The notes: a model not told the origin generated them from the sequence alone. Counted from the stretch's first letter, positions 30,538-45,800 are shown. The stretch is DNA of 64,000 bases from Hortaea werneckii (GCA_037044905.1 JBAOKB010000161.1:1-64000), one strand, 5' to 3'. Numbers and translations are program-made.

Positions 30538-33500
30538 GCTGCGTGGACTTCACTTGCCCATGTGCTTGCAGTGTCGGAGTACTCAGTAGAGAGGCGCGCT
30601 GTTGAAGGAGGGAGCACCTGAAGTTCGATGTTGTCCGTGTATTCACCAGATTGACCTCTATGCGTGTTTGCAACGTCGACAATTGACGCAAACGTTCGAG
30701 CGTGGTTGGCAATGCGATGAGAGGCAGGCGACGCGGGCATGTGAAGTGCTTGGCACCTGCCAGCGCTCAGTCAGCAACACGCGGGATCGTCCGAAAGTGA
30801 ATGTTCTCCAGCCCGCAATGTTATGCTCCGTCTCTTCTTGCAGTCATATGGCACTGTACTCAGTGGCATCCCTTGCCTACGACGCGTATTCTGTGTTCAA
30901 GACGAGGCTTACCAGCAGGTCGCAGCGTCCAAGCCAAAGTTATCTCGGCTTCGTCTGTCGGGTTTCGACTCATTGAACAGTTCGTGAAGCAACATATGCG
31001 TCAGATATCTCATCTCGACTCTCCCTCGACCACCAGGCACGCAATGCTGTGCAGCTCGATGACCCCAGAATGTCATGCATCATATACTCTGGGCCCAACG
31101 GCGTCGCCGTCGGCCTGTGACATAAACGCTGCTAACGCCAGTAACCAGGACCCGGTTCTCTTGGGGATACCAAAGCACCACCGGACTTTGAGCCGTCTTC
31201 AGTGACTGGGTCTATCACCAAAATCTTCAGGCTTGTGAACCATCATGAACACCTTAGTCGTCAGAGCGTTGGTCACAGCCGCACTCGGCGGTCTTGACGT
31301 TACATCCTGATACCAACAGCTGCGAGCAATCCAGATTCAAATGCATTTGGCCTTGCGTCGTCGAAACAGATCATCACAAGCAGAGATGCCAATTCTGAAG
31401 CTTCGCCAAGGATTCAGCGTCATCTGCAAAAGGATGTGTTGTCACCATCTATCTGAGTATTGGGGTATGACGTCCAATACGCATTGTCCGTTGATGGGCA
31501 GGTGCAGCAAGCTGCGCGTTTCACTCTGCAAAAACTAAGCTGCTGACAGACTCACTGTTAAACAGAGATCTCGACGACGTCCCGTAGTCAAACTTCATGA
31601 GCAAGCACCAGATCAATCGCAGAGCTTTTGGACAACGATGTTTCAAGGATCCAATGCGCTTCTCGAGAAATGCCGTGCGGTTGTCGTCAACTCGTCGGGA
31701 CATCGATCTTTCTGGTGGAAATACATGCCTTCGGGATCTCGGTCATTCCCGTTGTACAGCATATGTAGCTTCTCGGCGCAACCTTGACTGCGACATTTGT
31801 TGCTTTGTCCGGTACTCCGAAATTGCACATGGAGTTGCTCCAACAGCACCATCTCACGTTTCCATACCTCTCGATCAATATCTGAGTAACTCTTGTTCAC
31901 CATTTGTGTCCTGCAACAAATCTCATACGACGAACTCAGCACCCTCGTTCGCCTAGCGAGCTCGTTCCTCCGTGTCACTTGTTGATCAACAGACTTGACG
32001 CCGTGCGCAGAAATTCTCATCTCATTCCAATCCTTGCAACCTCGTTTGCTTGAGCAAGGCGCAGTGAAACCATGGTATGTGCGGTATCGCACTAACCATC
32101 CAAACGGATGGCCGCATTGTGGTATGTGGTATATGCTGCAACATACACGCACGCCACTGTTCTCCAGTATGACAGGTGAAAGGCGCAACGTGATGTGTCG
32201 CGTGATTCTGCCTCATTCCAGTGTACAACATGCGTCAAGAATTTCTGGATGCTCATGTCTATTCCCTACGTCCGCAAAAGCTTTTTTCTTATTTCTTTTT
32301 TTTTTTTTTTAACCAAGACCATATGTTCTGTCTGATCTACCACTTTCGAGATGACGAAAAATCTACCTGGTACGCCTTGGCAGCAGGCGAACTCGAGGTG
32401 AGTTCTGTTCTACTGAGCTTGATTCCAAGATCTACGAGGATATGGTGCAGAATTGGACTCGTTTGCTTCAACTAAGACAGATCCACGCTCTGTGTACAAG
32501 GCAGCATATTGTTTCCGTCTTCCCAACGTCTTCCCGTTGATAAGGGTTGCTGACAATATTCGTCAGCGACGGTCGGCTTCCGAGCCCTCAAGACCACCCA
32601 GTAAATGCAGGACCTAATGCGTTACGACGAGACAACGGAAAAATGTATCGCGGACACTTCCCCCGCCCCAACACACTCGGTTCAAAGCCGTCGCTGCCGA
32701 TTACTGATGTATATCTGAAGCACACGAATGCCTAGTAAAGTCAACGAGGGAGTGCTACTGCCTCAGGAAACAGGGCCAATGAGACAACCCAACAACCAGG
32801 ACCTGCAAAATTACCGAATGCAGCTCATGCTACTTGAACAGCAAAAGAAGAAGAGATTGAGAGATGGTATGATTTGCACAACATGTGAAGGACAGCACTT
32901 CAAGATGAAGCTTTAATCTATGTTCACGTCACTCTTATTTCCATTAGATGATAGGTCCCATGTTCTGGGACTTTGCCCCTGTGGTACACGAAAGATTACT
33001 GTCAAGAGTCTCAGCGTCTGTGCCCGTCATTACCTTGTATATGCATTTTCATATCTTGAAGACTGATGAGAATTACAGTACTATAACTTAGAGAGTCAAG
33101 GGATTGATGGCGGATTGGGGGTCTGCGGCGAGCTCGAAGCACCGTTAGCTGTTAGTCGTCGCACATAAGACTGAGATAACAGTCCCTTCACACGATCAAG
33201 ATCTCCTTGTTTTCAGAGGCTGACATTAGCCGTGCTCTGTTGACAAGTGATGAGTGTTATGTCGAGTACCGTCGCTTTACGCACCACCACAACGTGCACC
33301 AATTTGGGATACTCTTATAGAGTGAAACTTGGATGAGCATGAAATACTGTAGGAAGCTGGCATGAAAACTGATGATTTCTGCGATGCAGAAATATCGACA
33401 AGAGCTTAAGTAGTTAACCTAACCTGGAAGGCACGGTAGCCCGTCCGTCCTGAGACGGGACTCCAGCTGGAGGCCCGAGCTGCAGGTGGAGGCTCTCCCC

Positions 33501-33834
33501 TGCCATATTTCCTGCCTCAGGCATGAAGGGGCAGGCCGCGGCTTTACCAGATTAGACCTCCGCGACGCGTCGATCAACTAGGAAATGCGTACACATTCCA
33601 CCCCTCCAACTCCAACAGAAGATAGCACGGCCACGAGACCTCATCGCATCGCCGAAACATCTATATCATCCTAATTCACCACCTTAACAGGTCTCGTGCG
33701 CTTCCTGACAACGCGACATCCGACAACATATCCGCCGGCAGCCTTCACCCCTGCCGAAACACGAACACTTCCAAACGATCCCATACCTTGTGCGATGTCG
33801 GCAATCTCGATTCTATTGAGATAGCAAGATCAAT
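30538..33834. other. 3.3-kb region without a convincing gene
   Basis: This stretch lies between divergent TAF10 (-) and dynein (+). Frames here are short, mutually overlapping and of non-coding composition. Notable content: a 17-base T-run near 32298; a short ORF at 32728-32916 with a recognisable module (listed separately); and a GC-rich segment at 33440-33550 with small self-complementary stretches (for example TGCCTCAGGCA). The last ~200 bases are rich in CA and are probably the dynein leader. Confidence 0.5.
32728..32916 (+). pseudogene. short ORF carrying a conserved Gln/Leu-rich fungal module
   Basis: This 62-residue frame contains NNQDLQNYRMQLMLLEQQ followed by KKKRL. I recall a very similar module (ALQDYQMQLMLLEQQNKKRL) near the C-terminus of many unrelated ascomycete proteins. 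Here it stands alone. The preceding frame is not obviously part of a larger protein, and the expected end of the module (MARQEQ or similar) is replaced. It could be the last exon of a lost gene or a chance-preserved relic. Function unknown. Confidence 0.35.
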
Positions 33835-36800
33835 ATGGAGGATCCTGTGATCCAAGGAGTCAATGGCGTGGCGAATGGCACGCCGGCCGTGCCAACTCCA
33901 TCCGCCGTTGAGCCACAAGCGGTTGTCAAATACCTTACGAGCGTGCTTGAAGTCATGCTTGGAGCTTCTGAAGCAGAGCTCTCAGCTCCCGGTAGCTTGT
34001 TGAATGAGGACTCCCTGCAAGAGACGATATCAAGATGCCAGAGGTTCGCACTAGAGCCGCAAGTGGCACTCTACGTGCTAAAGCAGGCATCAACCGCACA
34101 ACCGAATGGGCAGATGGATGGAGACTCGCCACGCGTTCAAGATACATATCTATTGAGTTCGGAAGTCTTGTACTCAGCACGGACAACTGGCTGCGTTGCG
34201 TTCCTAAAGCGTCCGGCTCCTATCTCGCCCGACGCTCCTATCAGCAGGCAGGTCTCAGTGGTGAATCTGCCTATGCCAGGCTCTCTGGGAGTCTCTGATA
34301 CAGGTGCGACGGTGTCACCGTACGAGAGTCTACACTCGCTCGTCAGGGGTGCTCTTACGCCCTTCTTTGAGGCAGCAGCAAGAGGGGCGGAGCCCGCGAA
34401 TGATAGGCTTAGAGGAGACGGCGAATCCAAGACAGGCGTTTCTGGAGCAAGGCGAAAGCTTGCGGACCTCGAAGTCAGCCTTCAGAACCTGCAGCAGAAC
34501 ATCGAAGTTGAGGCTCCCCGATTGCAAATTCACGAAGCCGTACAGGCCCAACTGGACGAGGCGAACGGCAACTGGCAAACAGCTGCGATGCACATTCCGG
34601 ATGCCGCAGTGTCAGATAGCATGCTGCTCAACAAGCTCCAGAATATGGCAAACGATTGGATCAAGCAGATTCGGGACTTCACGCGGATAGCAGACGAGAG
34701 GCCAGTCGGCACAACCACGCAGGAAAAGAACTTCTGGCTGGCGATGGAAACTGCCCTGGACGGCATTGAAACCCAACTTACCAGCGGTGGCATTCAGCTG
34801 ACTATGAAGATATTGGAAAAGGCGAAGAGGCATGGTATTACGGCCAGTTTCTCATCAGATACCAAGCTGAAAGAGACGAAGGATAAGGTGCAGAAATACA
34901 ACACCCTTTTCCATGGATTTCCGATTGAAGAGATGCTTTCGGCAACATCAATCGAGAAATTGAGGGACGCATTGGACGACGTCTTCACACATTTAAACAA
35001 GAAGCTCAGGGTCTGCCCTTATCCCGTAAAGCGTGCACTTCCGCTTGTGGAGGCCGTCTCGGCTGACCTCGATACTCGCCTGCACTATCTACTTCACGGC
35101 CGCACGCTGATGCACTACACATACGACGAATTTGTCAAGCTGGTTGACCAAGTAGGCGAGGTCTGGGCGTTCTGGGATGAGGACGTCAAAGAATTTACAA
35201 ATGTGGCGCGTGAAGTCACTCGGAGACGAAACGACAAGTTCATCCCAATCAAGATTACAAAGCGCCACGACAGGACACAAGACCGCTTAAGTTACATCGC
35301 ACAATTCCGGACCAACCATGAACAGTTACAGAAGACCATCATCAATGTTCTAGGACCAGAAGACGATGTCGCAGAGAGTTCAGAAAGTACAGCTGCCCCT
35401 GTCGTAGTCGAGGAAATGGGAGATGTAGACGCCGTTGAAGAAATCTCCCAAGCGTATCTTGCTGTAAAGGATGTGGACGTCTTGGACATCTCCCCCGAAG
35501 GCGAGCGGCTGTGGACGCAGGCTGAAGCTGCATACAATGAGCGGACCTCGCGGGTTGAGAACTCGATCATTGCCCGGCTGCGAGACAGGCTGGCTGTTGC
35601 GAAGACTGCCAACGAGATGTTCCGCGTCTTTTCGAAATTCAACGCTCTTTTCGTCCGGCCGAAGATCAGAGGTGCTATTACGGAATACCAAGTCCAGCTC
35701 ATCAACAACGTTCGCGACGATATAGAGGCACTGCAGAAACGCTTCACGCATCAGTACGGCCAGTCGGAAGCACATGCCATGGCACAACTGCACGACTTGC
35801 CGCCGATCTCTGGTGCAATCATCCGTGCCAGGCAGATCGAGAGGCAGCTCAACGGGTACATGAGCAAAGTCGGTGACATCCTCGGACCGAAATGGGACCA
35901 GCATACAGACGGACAGAAACTCTTCGCGCTCGGAGAGGGGTTTAGGCGAAAGCTTGACACAAAGCCCATCTTTGACGACTGGCTGCGTGATATCAGTCGA
36001 AAGCACCTCTCGATCTCTGGCAGACTTTTCGCGATCACGCAAAATCGAGCAAAGGGGAACCAGCTTGACATCCATGTCAATTTTGATTCGCAAGTCATAA
36101 CGTTGTTCAAAGAGGTCCGAAATCTGCTATGGCTTAATCATCCTGTCCCACATGCTATCACCAATGTGTCTAAGGAGGCTCGCCGCGTCTACCCTTTCGC
36201 CGTTAGCTTGATGGAAAGTCTGAACACGCTTGGCCAGACGGATCTATCAATTGAGAATATGGGCGAAGACACCATCCTTCTCTGTGGCTTCCGCAATGAT
36301 GTTCAATCTTTCATCGCCAAAGGCACGTCTGTGCGATGGGAGACATTCGTGCTGGCCTACGATGTGCACGTGCGGCACGCTGGTGATGATGGTAGGTCAT
36401 CGGATGACAAGCTTCACGTTCAGTTTGTTCGCAACCTCGGAAACTCCATCTCGATACTTCAAAGCAAGGTCTCAACGCTTTCTACCATCCAAGTCTCCGT
36501 GGATGCTACTTTGAGAGATCTGCAAACATGCGCCTTTACGCCCGACGCCTTCCGGCAGCATTTAGAGGCACTCCAGCGGGCTATTGACCAGCTCAACCTC
36601 GAGACTTATGCTAACATCCGATACTGGGTGTCGAAAACCAATGACAAGGTCATCGAGACGCTACGGACGCGGCTGCAGCAAGCTCTTAAGGACTGGAGCG
36701 AGGAATTCGAACAAGGCGATGCTACAAGCTCATCGCAACGAGAAGAGGGGTCTCCCAACGTGGAGACCTTCGCACATGATATTGTCATGCAGAATCAAGT

Positions 36801-39800
36801 CATCCAGCTCGAACCGCCTCTTCAAGACGCGAAGGCCGGTTGGCTCGACAATTTGCATGCGTGGCTTGCAATTGTCGCTGATCTTCCTCGCATCCAAGCT
36901 TCGCGGTTTGAAAGCGCTCTGACAATTGGTGGTCCTGCTGCTGCCACCACGTATTCCGAGCTGCCGTTGATGTGCATGGATGCTCTAGCAAGCTTGTACG
37001 AGAGCATCGCCACCAAGCTCGATGTCGCCCAAACTTACGTGGATGAATGGTTGCAATTCCAGTCATTGTGGGATTTGCAGCTTGATCAGATCCAAGACGA
37101 CATCGGGGAAGAACTCGACCTCTGGCTACAGCTCATACAAGAAATTCGCCAAAAGCGTGATACGTTCGACACGTCCGGCAACAAGCGCTCTTTCGGTCAT
37201 TTGGTCATCAACTATGAGCAAGTGCAATCGAAAGTGAACGCGAAATACGACCAATGGCAACATGATCTGCTTGCGCACTTCTCTAGCCTTTTCGCAACAA
37301 GGCTCGTCGATGTATATGCCGAACTTCAGCGTGCGCGCAAGGATTTGGAAGGGTCTTCTATGCAAACTTCATCGACCGCCCAAGCAGTCTCCTTCATCAC
37401 AGTGGTACAGACCTGCAAGCGCCAGACGAAAGTTTGGGAGCCGGAGATGGAGACATTCCGACAAGGACAGCAGACTTTATCGAGGTTGCGCTTCCAGTAT
37501 CCAAAGGACTGGCTGTACGTGGAGCAGGTTGACCATGAGTGGACCGCTCTGGTGGAAGTCCTCGAACGCAAGAGCAAGCTTATCGCGGACCAGACTGACG
37601 CATTACGTGCCAAGATTGTCGCCGAAGATGGTGTTGTCACGAGAAGGATTGCTGAGGCCACCGACAGATGGAATGAAGAACGTCCCGTTTCTGGTTCAAT
37701 TCCACCTGCCGAGGCAGTAGGCACACTTGACCGCTTCGACGGCGACTTAAGCCAGCTGCGCGAGCAGGCCGATATGGTCACGAAAGCCAAGGAAGCGCTT
37801 GAGCTTCCCGCCAGTCCGGATAACATGCTTTCCACGCTGCTGGAGGAAGTGCAAGACTTCAAGTCCGTTTGGTCCAACTTGACCATAGTCTGGGATCAGA
37901 TCAATGACCTTCGCGACCAGCCATGGAACAGCATTCAGCCCCGCAAGCTTCGTCAATCCCTTGACGGCCTCCTCAAAACCACGAAGGAAATGCCCAGTCG
38001 CATGCGTCAGTATGCAGCCTTCGAACATGTCCAGTCGGTACTTCGGCAACTTATCAAGGTCAATGGCCTGCTGTCAGATATGCGTTCCGATGCCGTACGT
38101 GAGCGTCACTGGAACAAGATCTTCAAATCTCTGCAACCTTCGAAGCGGTATTCGGCCATCTCCATGACTCTAGGCGATGTTTATGATCTGCAGCTTGGAC
38201 CCAGCGAGACGATCATTCGTGACGTGATCGCCCAAGCCCAAGGCGAGATGGCATTGGAGGAGTTCGTTCGCTCTGTCCGCGAGCACTGGCAAAACTATAC
38301 TCTGGATCTTGTCAATTATCAGAACAAGTGTCGCCTCATCCGTGGTTGGGACGATCTCTTTGCCAAATGTAGTGATCATCTGAACTCCTTGCAGGCCATG
38401 CGTCACTCTCCATATTACAAGGAATTCGAAGAAGAGGCATCCGCGTGGGAGGACAGGCTCAATCGCATTCACGTCCTATTTGATGTGTGGATTGATGTCC
38501 AACGGCAATGGGTGTACCTCGAGGGTGTTTTCACTGGCAACGCCGATATCAAGCACTTGCTGCCTTTGGAGTCCTCACGATTTGCCAACATCAACAGTGA
38601 ATTCATGAACGTCTTGAAGAAAGTCTACAGGTCGCCTCAGGTGCTCGAGGTTCTCAATATCCCAGAGGTGCAGCGATCGCTCGAGCGATTGGCTGATCTG
38701 CTGAACAAGATCCAGAAGGCACTCGGAGAATATCTGGAGAGGGAAAGAGTCTCTTTCCCGCGGTTCTACTTCGTGGGTGACGAGGATTTGCTTGAAATCA
38801 TTGGCAACAGTAACGATACCTTGCGTGTAGCGAAGCATCTAAGGAAGATGTTCGCTGGCATTTCAGGCTTGGTGATGGACGAGGAGTCGAACATCCTTGG
38901 CTTGACTTCTAAAGAGGGCGAACAAATCACCCTTCGCAGCCCCATCTCCCTCACGGCAACTCCAAAAATCAACGATTGGCTAAAGGCTTTGGAGAGTGGA
39001 ATGCGAGAAAGCCTTTCGGAGTCCTTGGTTGACGCTGTCAAGGCGTTTGAAGCAGTTGAGGAAGGCGACACCGCTGCCTTTGAGAGTTTCATTACGGACT
39101 TCCCCGCCCAGATCGTCGTTTTGGCATCTCAAGCATGCTGGACGTCTCACGTAACAGCTGCTCTCTCAAAGGGCAATGCAGCGTTGCAAGGCGTCTTCGA
39201 CCTGCTCGTCAATCGTTTGAAAGTCCTCGCATCAATGGTTTTACGCGAGCTGGAGCCATTGCACCGCAAGAAGTGCGAGCATCTCATTACTGAGTTTGTA
39301 CACCAACGTGATGTCGTCGAGCAGCTCAGAGACGGCGGCGCAGACTCGCCAGGTCACTACATGTGGCTTCTTCGGATGAGATATGACTTTGACGCTAGCG
39401 CACCGCCGCTCGACCGCATGCAGGTCAAGGTCGCAAACGCTACACTTGCCTATGGCTTCGAATACCTGGGCGTTCCAGACCGTCTTGTTAGGACACCACT
39501 CACGGACCGCTGTTTCCTCACGCTCAGTCAAGCACTTTGTCAGCGGCTTGGTGGATCACCCTATGGACCTGCCGGTACTGGCAAGACTGAGTCCGTCAAA
39601 GCACTCGGCTTGCAGCTTGGCCGCTTCACGCTTGTCTTCAACTGCGACGACACTTTCGACTTCCAGGCTATGGGTCGCATCTTCCTTGGTCTGTCACAGG
39701 TCGGCGCCTGGGGCTGCTTTGACGAGTTCAATAGACTGGAAGAACGCATCCTTTCTGCGGTCTCACAGCAGATTCAGAACATTCAGATCGGCCTCCGCAA

Positions 39801-42800
39801 GCGAGCACAAGATGAGAGCGCTCAGATTGACCTGATCGGTCGCCAGCTGAAGGTGCATCCTTTGACCGGCATGTTCATCACCATGAACCCTGGATATGCG
39901 GGCCGTTCGAACCTTCCCGACAACCTCAAGAAGCTGTTCCGCAGCGTCGCCATGTCGAAGCCGGACAAAGAGATCATTGCTGAGGTAATGCTGTTCTCGC
40001 AGGGTTTCACGGAAGCCAAGACCCTATCGAGACAGACCGTGCCCTTCTTCGACAAGTGCAACGCAGGCTTGTCGGATCAGCCGCATTACGACTTCGGTCT
40101 TCGTGCCTTGAAGAGCGTGCTGGTCAGCTCTGGCGGGCTGAAGCGATCGAGACTCGCCGCTGGTAATGAGCTAGCGGCCGACGTCGAACCGCAAATCATC
40201 GTCCAGAGTATTCGGGAAACCATTGCACCTAAGCTTGTGCGGAGCGACGCCGAGAAGCTCGTTGGTATTGAGAGCGAATGCTTCCCCGGCGTTCAATATG
40301 TCCCTGCGGCACTCGAGGATCTCCGAAAAGCGCTGCAAGAAGTCGTCGACGAGCGGCAGCTTGTGGCGACAGACGCCTGGTTGCTTAAGGTCTTGCAACT
40401 TTATCAAATTCAGAACCTCCACCATGGCGTGATGATGGTCGGGAGCTCTGGTACAGGCAAGTCGACTGCTTGGCAAGTGTTGCTTGCAGCCATGCAGAAG
40501 GTCGATGGCGTTGAAGGCGTATGTCATGTCATCGATCCCAAAGTCATGTCAAAGGAGAGTCTCTACGGCAGCCTCGACAGTACGACCCGTGAATGGACCG
40601 ACGGTCTCTTTACAAGCATTCTGCGCAAGGTTGTCGATAACTTGCGTGGCGAGGAAAGCAAGCGTCACTGGATCGTTTTCGATGGTGATGTCGATCCCGA
40701 ATGGGTAGAAAACTTGAACAGTGTACTGGACGACAACAAGCTCCTAACCTTACCGAACGGAGAGCGTCTTGGCTTGCCACCCAATGTTCGCATCATGTTC
40801 GAAGTTGAGACCCTGAAGTATGCGACACTTGCGACCGTCAGTCGTTGCGGTATGGTCTGGTTCAGTGATGATACTGTGGAGTTGGAAGTCATGATAACTC
40901 GCAACCTGGCCCAATTGAAGACCGCAAACTTTGAGGATCTCGAAGAAGATACTGCGATGCCCACATCGGCAGAAGCTCGATCTAATGCTTTGATGCTCAT
41001 GACTGAAATCTTGAGACAAAGGTTGACCGCGAACGATTTTGTCAAGAAGTCATTGGAGAGGTGCAAAGATTCCCATCACATCATGGATTTCACCGTGATC
41101 CGTGCCATGGGCACTCTCTTCTGTCTGCTTAGGAAAGCATGCCGCTCGGTCTTAGAGTACAACATTCAACACTCTGACTTCGCTCTTACCGACGAACAAA
41201 TTGATGCCTACCTATCGAAGAAGGTCCTTGTGTCCGTGGTCTGGGCCTTTACTGGAGACTGTCCGCTTGAGGAGCGAAAGAGTTTTGGCGACTTTGTTGC
41301 CGGTCTCACTACGCTCGACCTACCAATTCTTTCAGAGCAGTCCTCGTTGATCGACTACGACGTCTCATTGCCGAATGCTTCTTGGACGCCATGGCAGAAC
41401 GAGGTGCCGAGCATCGAAGTCAACACGCATTCCGTAACGCAGACGGACATGGTTATCCCAACTGTTGATACTGTCAGACACGAAGAAGTGCTCTACTCTT
41501 TCCTTGCTGAACATAAGCCACTGCTGCTGTGCGGTCCTCCTGGTTCCGGTAAAACGATGACTCTGTTCAGCGCCTTGAGGAAACTTCCGAACATGGAAGT
41601 CGTCGGTCTCAACTTTTCAAGCGCTACCACGCCTGACCTCCTTGTAAAGACGCTCGAGCAGTATTGCGATTATCGCAAAACCTTGAACGGCGTGACCATG
41701 GCCCCACGACAGATCGGTAGGTGGCTGGTCCTGTTCTGTGATGAGATCAACTTGCCCGCGCCAGACGCATACGGAACGCAGCGAGTCATCTCATTCTTGA
41801 GGCAGTTGGTCGAGCACGGCGGCTTCTGGAGAACGAATACAAAGTCATGGGTCAGTCTAGAGCGCATTCAATTTGTCGGCGCTTGCAACCCGCCAACTGA
41901 TGCCGGCCGTACGCCGCTGGGCTCACGATTCCTCCGCCATGCCCCATTGGTCATGGTCGACTATCCAGGCGAGCTCTCGCTGACTCAAATTTATGGCACA
42001 TTCAACAATGCTGTCTTGAAGATCATCCCGACTCTGCGAGGATACGCAGATGCCCTTACCCAGGCGATGATCCAAGTATACATGCGCTCGCAAAAGCGCT
42101 TCACTCCCGACATACAGCCGCATTACGTCTATTCGCCCAGAGAATTGACCAGGTGGGTACGAGCCATCTATGAAGCCATCAAACCGCTCGAGACTTTGTC
42201 GCTGGAAGGGCTTGTACGGATTTGGGCGCACGAAGCGCTGAGACTCTTCTCGGATCGATTGATAGCAGAGGACGAGCGGCAGTGGACCGAAGAAGCGGTC
42301 AATCAGGTCGCCCTCGAACAATTCCCGAACATCGACGAAGAAGCAGCTCTGGCCAGGCCCATCCTCTTCTCCAACTGGCTATCCAAGAACTATGTACCTG
42401 TGGCTCGTGAGCAGCTTCGCGACTTTGTCAAGGCGCGTCTGCGTACATTCTGCGAAGAAGAGCTCGACGTTCCTCTCATCCTATTTAACGACGTCATTGA
42501 GCACGTGCTACGGATTGACCGTGTTTTCCGCCAGCCTCAGGGTCACCTCATCTTAATTGGCGTCAGTGGCAGTGGCAAGACAACTCTCTCACGCTTCGTT
42601 GCCTGGATGAATGGTTTGTCGGTCTTTCAGATCAAGGTACACGGCAAATACTCATCTGAAGACTTTGACGACGATCTGCGAAACGTTCTGCGCCGCTGCG
42701 GATGCAAGGGTGAGAAGATCTGTTTTATCATGGATGAGTCAAATGTCCTCGACTCAGGATTCCTTGAGCGCATGAACACGCTGTTGGCAAACGGCGAAGT

Positions 42801-45800
42801 TCCTGGCCTCTTCGAAGGCGACGAGTATGCGACCCTGATGACAGCTTGTAAGGAGGGTGCGCAGCGCCAGGGTCTCCTGCTCGATTCTCAGGAAGAACTT
42901 TACAAGTGGTTCACACAGCAGATTGTTCGCAACCTACATGTGGTCTTCACCATGAACCCACCTCAGGAGGGTTTGTCCTCCAAGGCGGCCACTAGTCCAG
43001 CGCTTTTCAACCGTTGCGTGCTTAATTGGTTCGGCGATTGGTCTGATCAGGCTCTCTATCAAGTTGCGTATGAGCTTACCCAGTCTGTGGACATCGACAA
43101 GACCAACTTCAATGCCCCGGATAGCCTTCCGATCGAGTTTGACCAGCTGGAAATGCCGCTGTCTCATAGAGATGCTGTTGTGAACTCCATGGTGCACGTG
43201 CACCACTCTATGCATCACTTCAACGAGCGATTGAAGAAGCAGCAGAGCAAGACCACATACTTGACTCCACGTCAGTTTCTCGACTTCGTCGCACAGTTCG
43301 TCAAGCTCTACAACGAGAAGCGAGATGATCTGGAAGAACAACAGCGCCATCTCAATGTCGGTCTAGAGAAGCTACGAGATACCGTAGATAAGGTATCAGA
43401 GTTGAAGAAGAGCTTGGCGGAGAAGAAATCTGAGCTTGAGAAGAAGGATGCCGAGGCAAGTGAGAAGCTACAGCGTATGGTTGCAGACCAGCAGGAGGCC
43501 GAGCAAAGACGAGCAGCGTCCCTGGAGATCCAAGCCGCCCTTGAGAAGCAGGAGAAGGAAGTTGCTTCACGCAAGGAAGTGGTTCTTGAAGATCTCGCGA
43601 ATGCGGAACCAGCAGTTGTGGAGGCGCAAAGGAGCGTCAGCAACATTAAGCGCCAGCACCTGACTGAAGTGCGTTCGATGCAGAATCCTCCGTCTGGTGT
43701 CAAGCTCGCTCTTGAGTCAGTCTGTACCCTGCTCGGCCACAAAGCTACCGATTGGAAGAGCATTGTCAGCATCGTCCGTCGTGATGACTTCATTGCAAGT
43801 ATCGTCAATTACGATAACGAGCGACAAATGACTCCGCAGCATCGCGTCAAGATGCGCAGAGACTACCTATCCAACGATGATTTCACTTTTGAGAGGGTCA
43901 ACCGGGCCAGCAAAGCTTGTGGCCCCCTCGTCCAATGGGTCGAGGCGCAAGTGAACTACTCTGAAATCTTAGATCGCGTTGGTCCGCTGCGTGAGGAAGT
44001 GACGCAGCTCGAAGAAGAGGCTCTGCAGACAAAAGCTGAGGCCAAGATGATTGAAAATACTCTTGCTGAACTGGAAGGTAGCATCGCCACATACAAGAGC
44101 GAGTATGCCGCCTTGATCAGCCAGACCGAGGCTATCAAGGCGGAAATGGGTCGAGTACAAAGCAAGGTCGACCGCAGCATGCGTCTGTTGAACAGCTTGT
44201 CCTCAGAGCGTGGTCGTTGGGAAGAGAGCAGCAGAACGTTCGAGACCCAAATGGAGACAATTATCGGCGATGTCTTCCTTGCGGCTGGATTTGTGGCATA
44301 CGGTGGCCTTTATGATCAGCAATACCGCCGTGCCATGATCGAAGACTGGTCACTGCATCTATCAGGGTCTGGCATTGCGTACAAGCAACAGAATTCGCTT
44401 TCCGAGTTCCTCTCCACCGCAGACGAGCGGCAGCAATGGCATGAAAACGGTTTGCCAGTTGATGACCTTTGCACGGAGAACGCAGTCATGCTGAAGAGAT
44501 ACAATCGTTACCCGCTCATCATTGATCCTTCTGGCCGTATCACACAATTTCTGCAGAACGAAAGCAAGGAGAGGCGCTTGACCGTGACAAGCTTCCTGGA
44601 CAGCTCTTTCGTCAAGCAGCTGGAAAGTGCTCTGCGATTCGGCAATCCCATTCTAATCCAGGATGCGGAGCATATGGATCCGATCCTTAACCATGTCCTC
44701 AACAAAGAGTATCAGAGAACCGGCGGTCGTGTACTCATCCAGCTAGGGAGACAGGAGATCGATTTTTCACCGGCCTTCAAGCTCTTCCTCTCTACGAGAG
44801 ACCCATCTGCTCATTTCCCACCTGACGTGTGCAGCCGCACGACGTTTGTCAACTTCACGGTTACGCAGAGCAGCTTGAAGACTCAGACTCTTAACGAGGT
44901 CTTGAAGTCGGAGAGGCCAGACGTGGATGAGCGTCGCTCCAACCTTGTCAAGATGCAAGGCGAGTTCACGCAGCGTCTGCGGCGCTTGGAACGTATGCTC
45001 TTGCAGTCACTGAACGAGTCGCGCGGCAACATTCTTGATGACGAAAACGTTATCCAGACGCTGGAAACGCTCAAGAACGAGGCCGCTGACATCACCGCAA
45101 AGGCGTCCGAGACCGAAGGCGTCATGACTGAAGTCAACAATATCATGGGCACATACGACATCATCGCTCGCTCGTGCTCAGCCATCTTCGCGGTCCTAGA
45201 GTCACTTTACCATGTGCACCACTTTTACCAATTCTCTTTGCAGTACTTTGTCGACATCTTCGAAGCTGTGATGAGATCCGCTCGTGACTCTGCGGAGCGC
45301 GATCCAAAGAAGCGAATCGATTCCATGGTTCGCGATCTCTTCAGCAAGACCTACCACGAGACGTCGGCCTCCTTGCTACAGCGCGACAGATTGACTTTGG
45401 CTGTGCTGCTTGCCCAAGCTTCTCCTTTCCCTATGGAGAAGAGTCTACTCGATACATTGCTCGACAGCTCCCTAGCAGGTTGTGACATCAGCACGAACAG
45501 CGAGCAGAAGTCTGCAGCTCTTAGCACAGCTGGACGTATCGCTCCTCTCAAAGACATTGTGTCGAGCGTTGGCGAGGCGGAGTGGGAAGCCTTCCTAAAC
45601 AATGAACAGGCGGAAAAGTCAGTCCCTGGAATTGCTCAGACGACTGGCTCAGACAACGACAAGGCATTGAAGGAGCTTCTGCTTGTCAAACTGCTGCGCA
45701 TCGACCGTCTCGTCCCGGCTACGGAGCGATTCATCAACGTCGTGTTCGGGCAGTCTTTCCTGGATGTGGCCGAGGACCTTGCCCGTATAGCCAAGGATAC

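Noticed and set aside
35380..36093. Long antisense frames within dynein (for example 237 codons)
   Set aside because: Expected shadows of a 12.6-kb high-GC3 coding frame; no independent motif.
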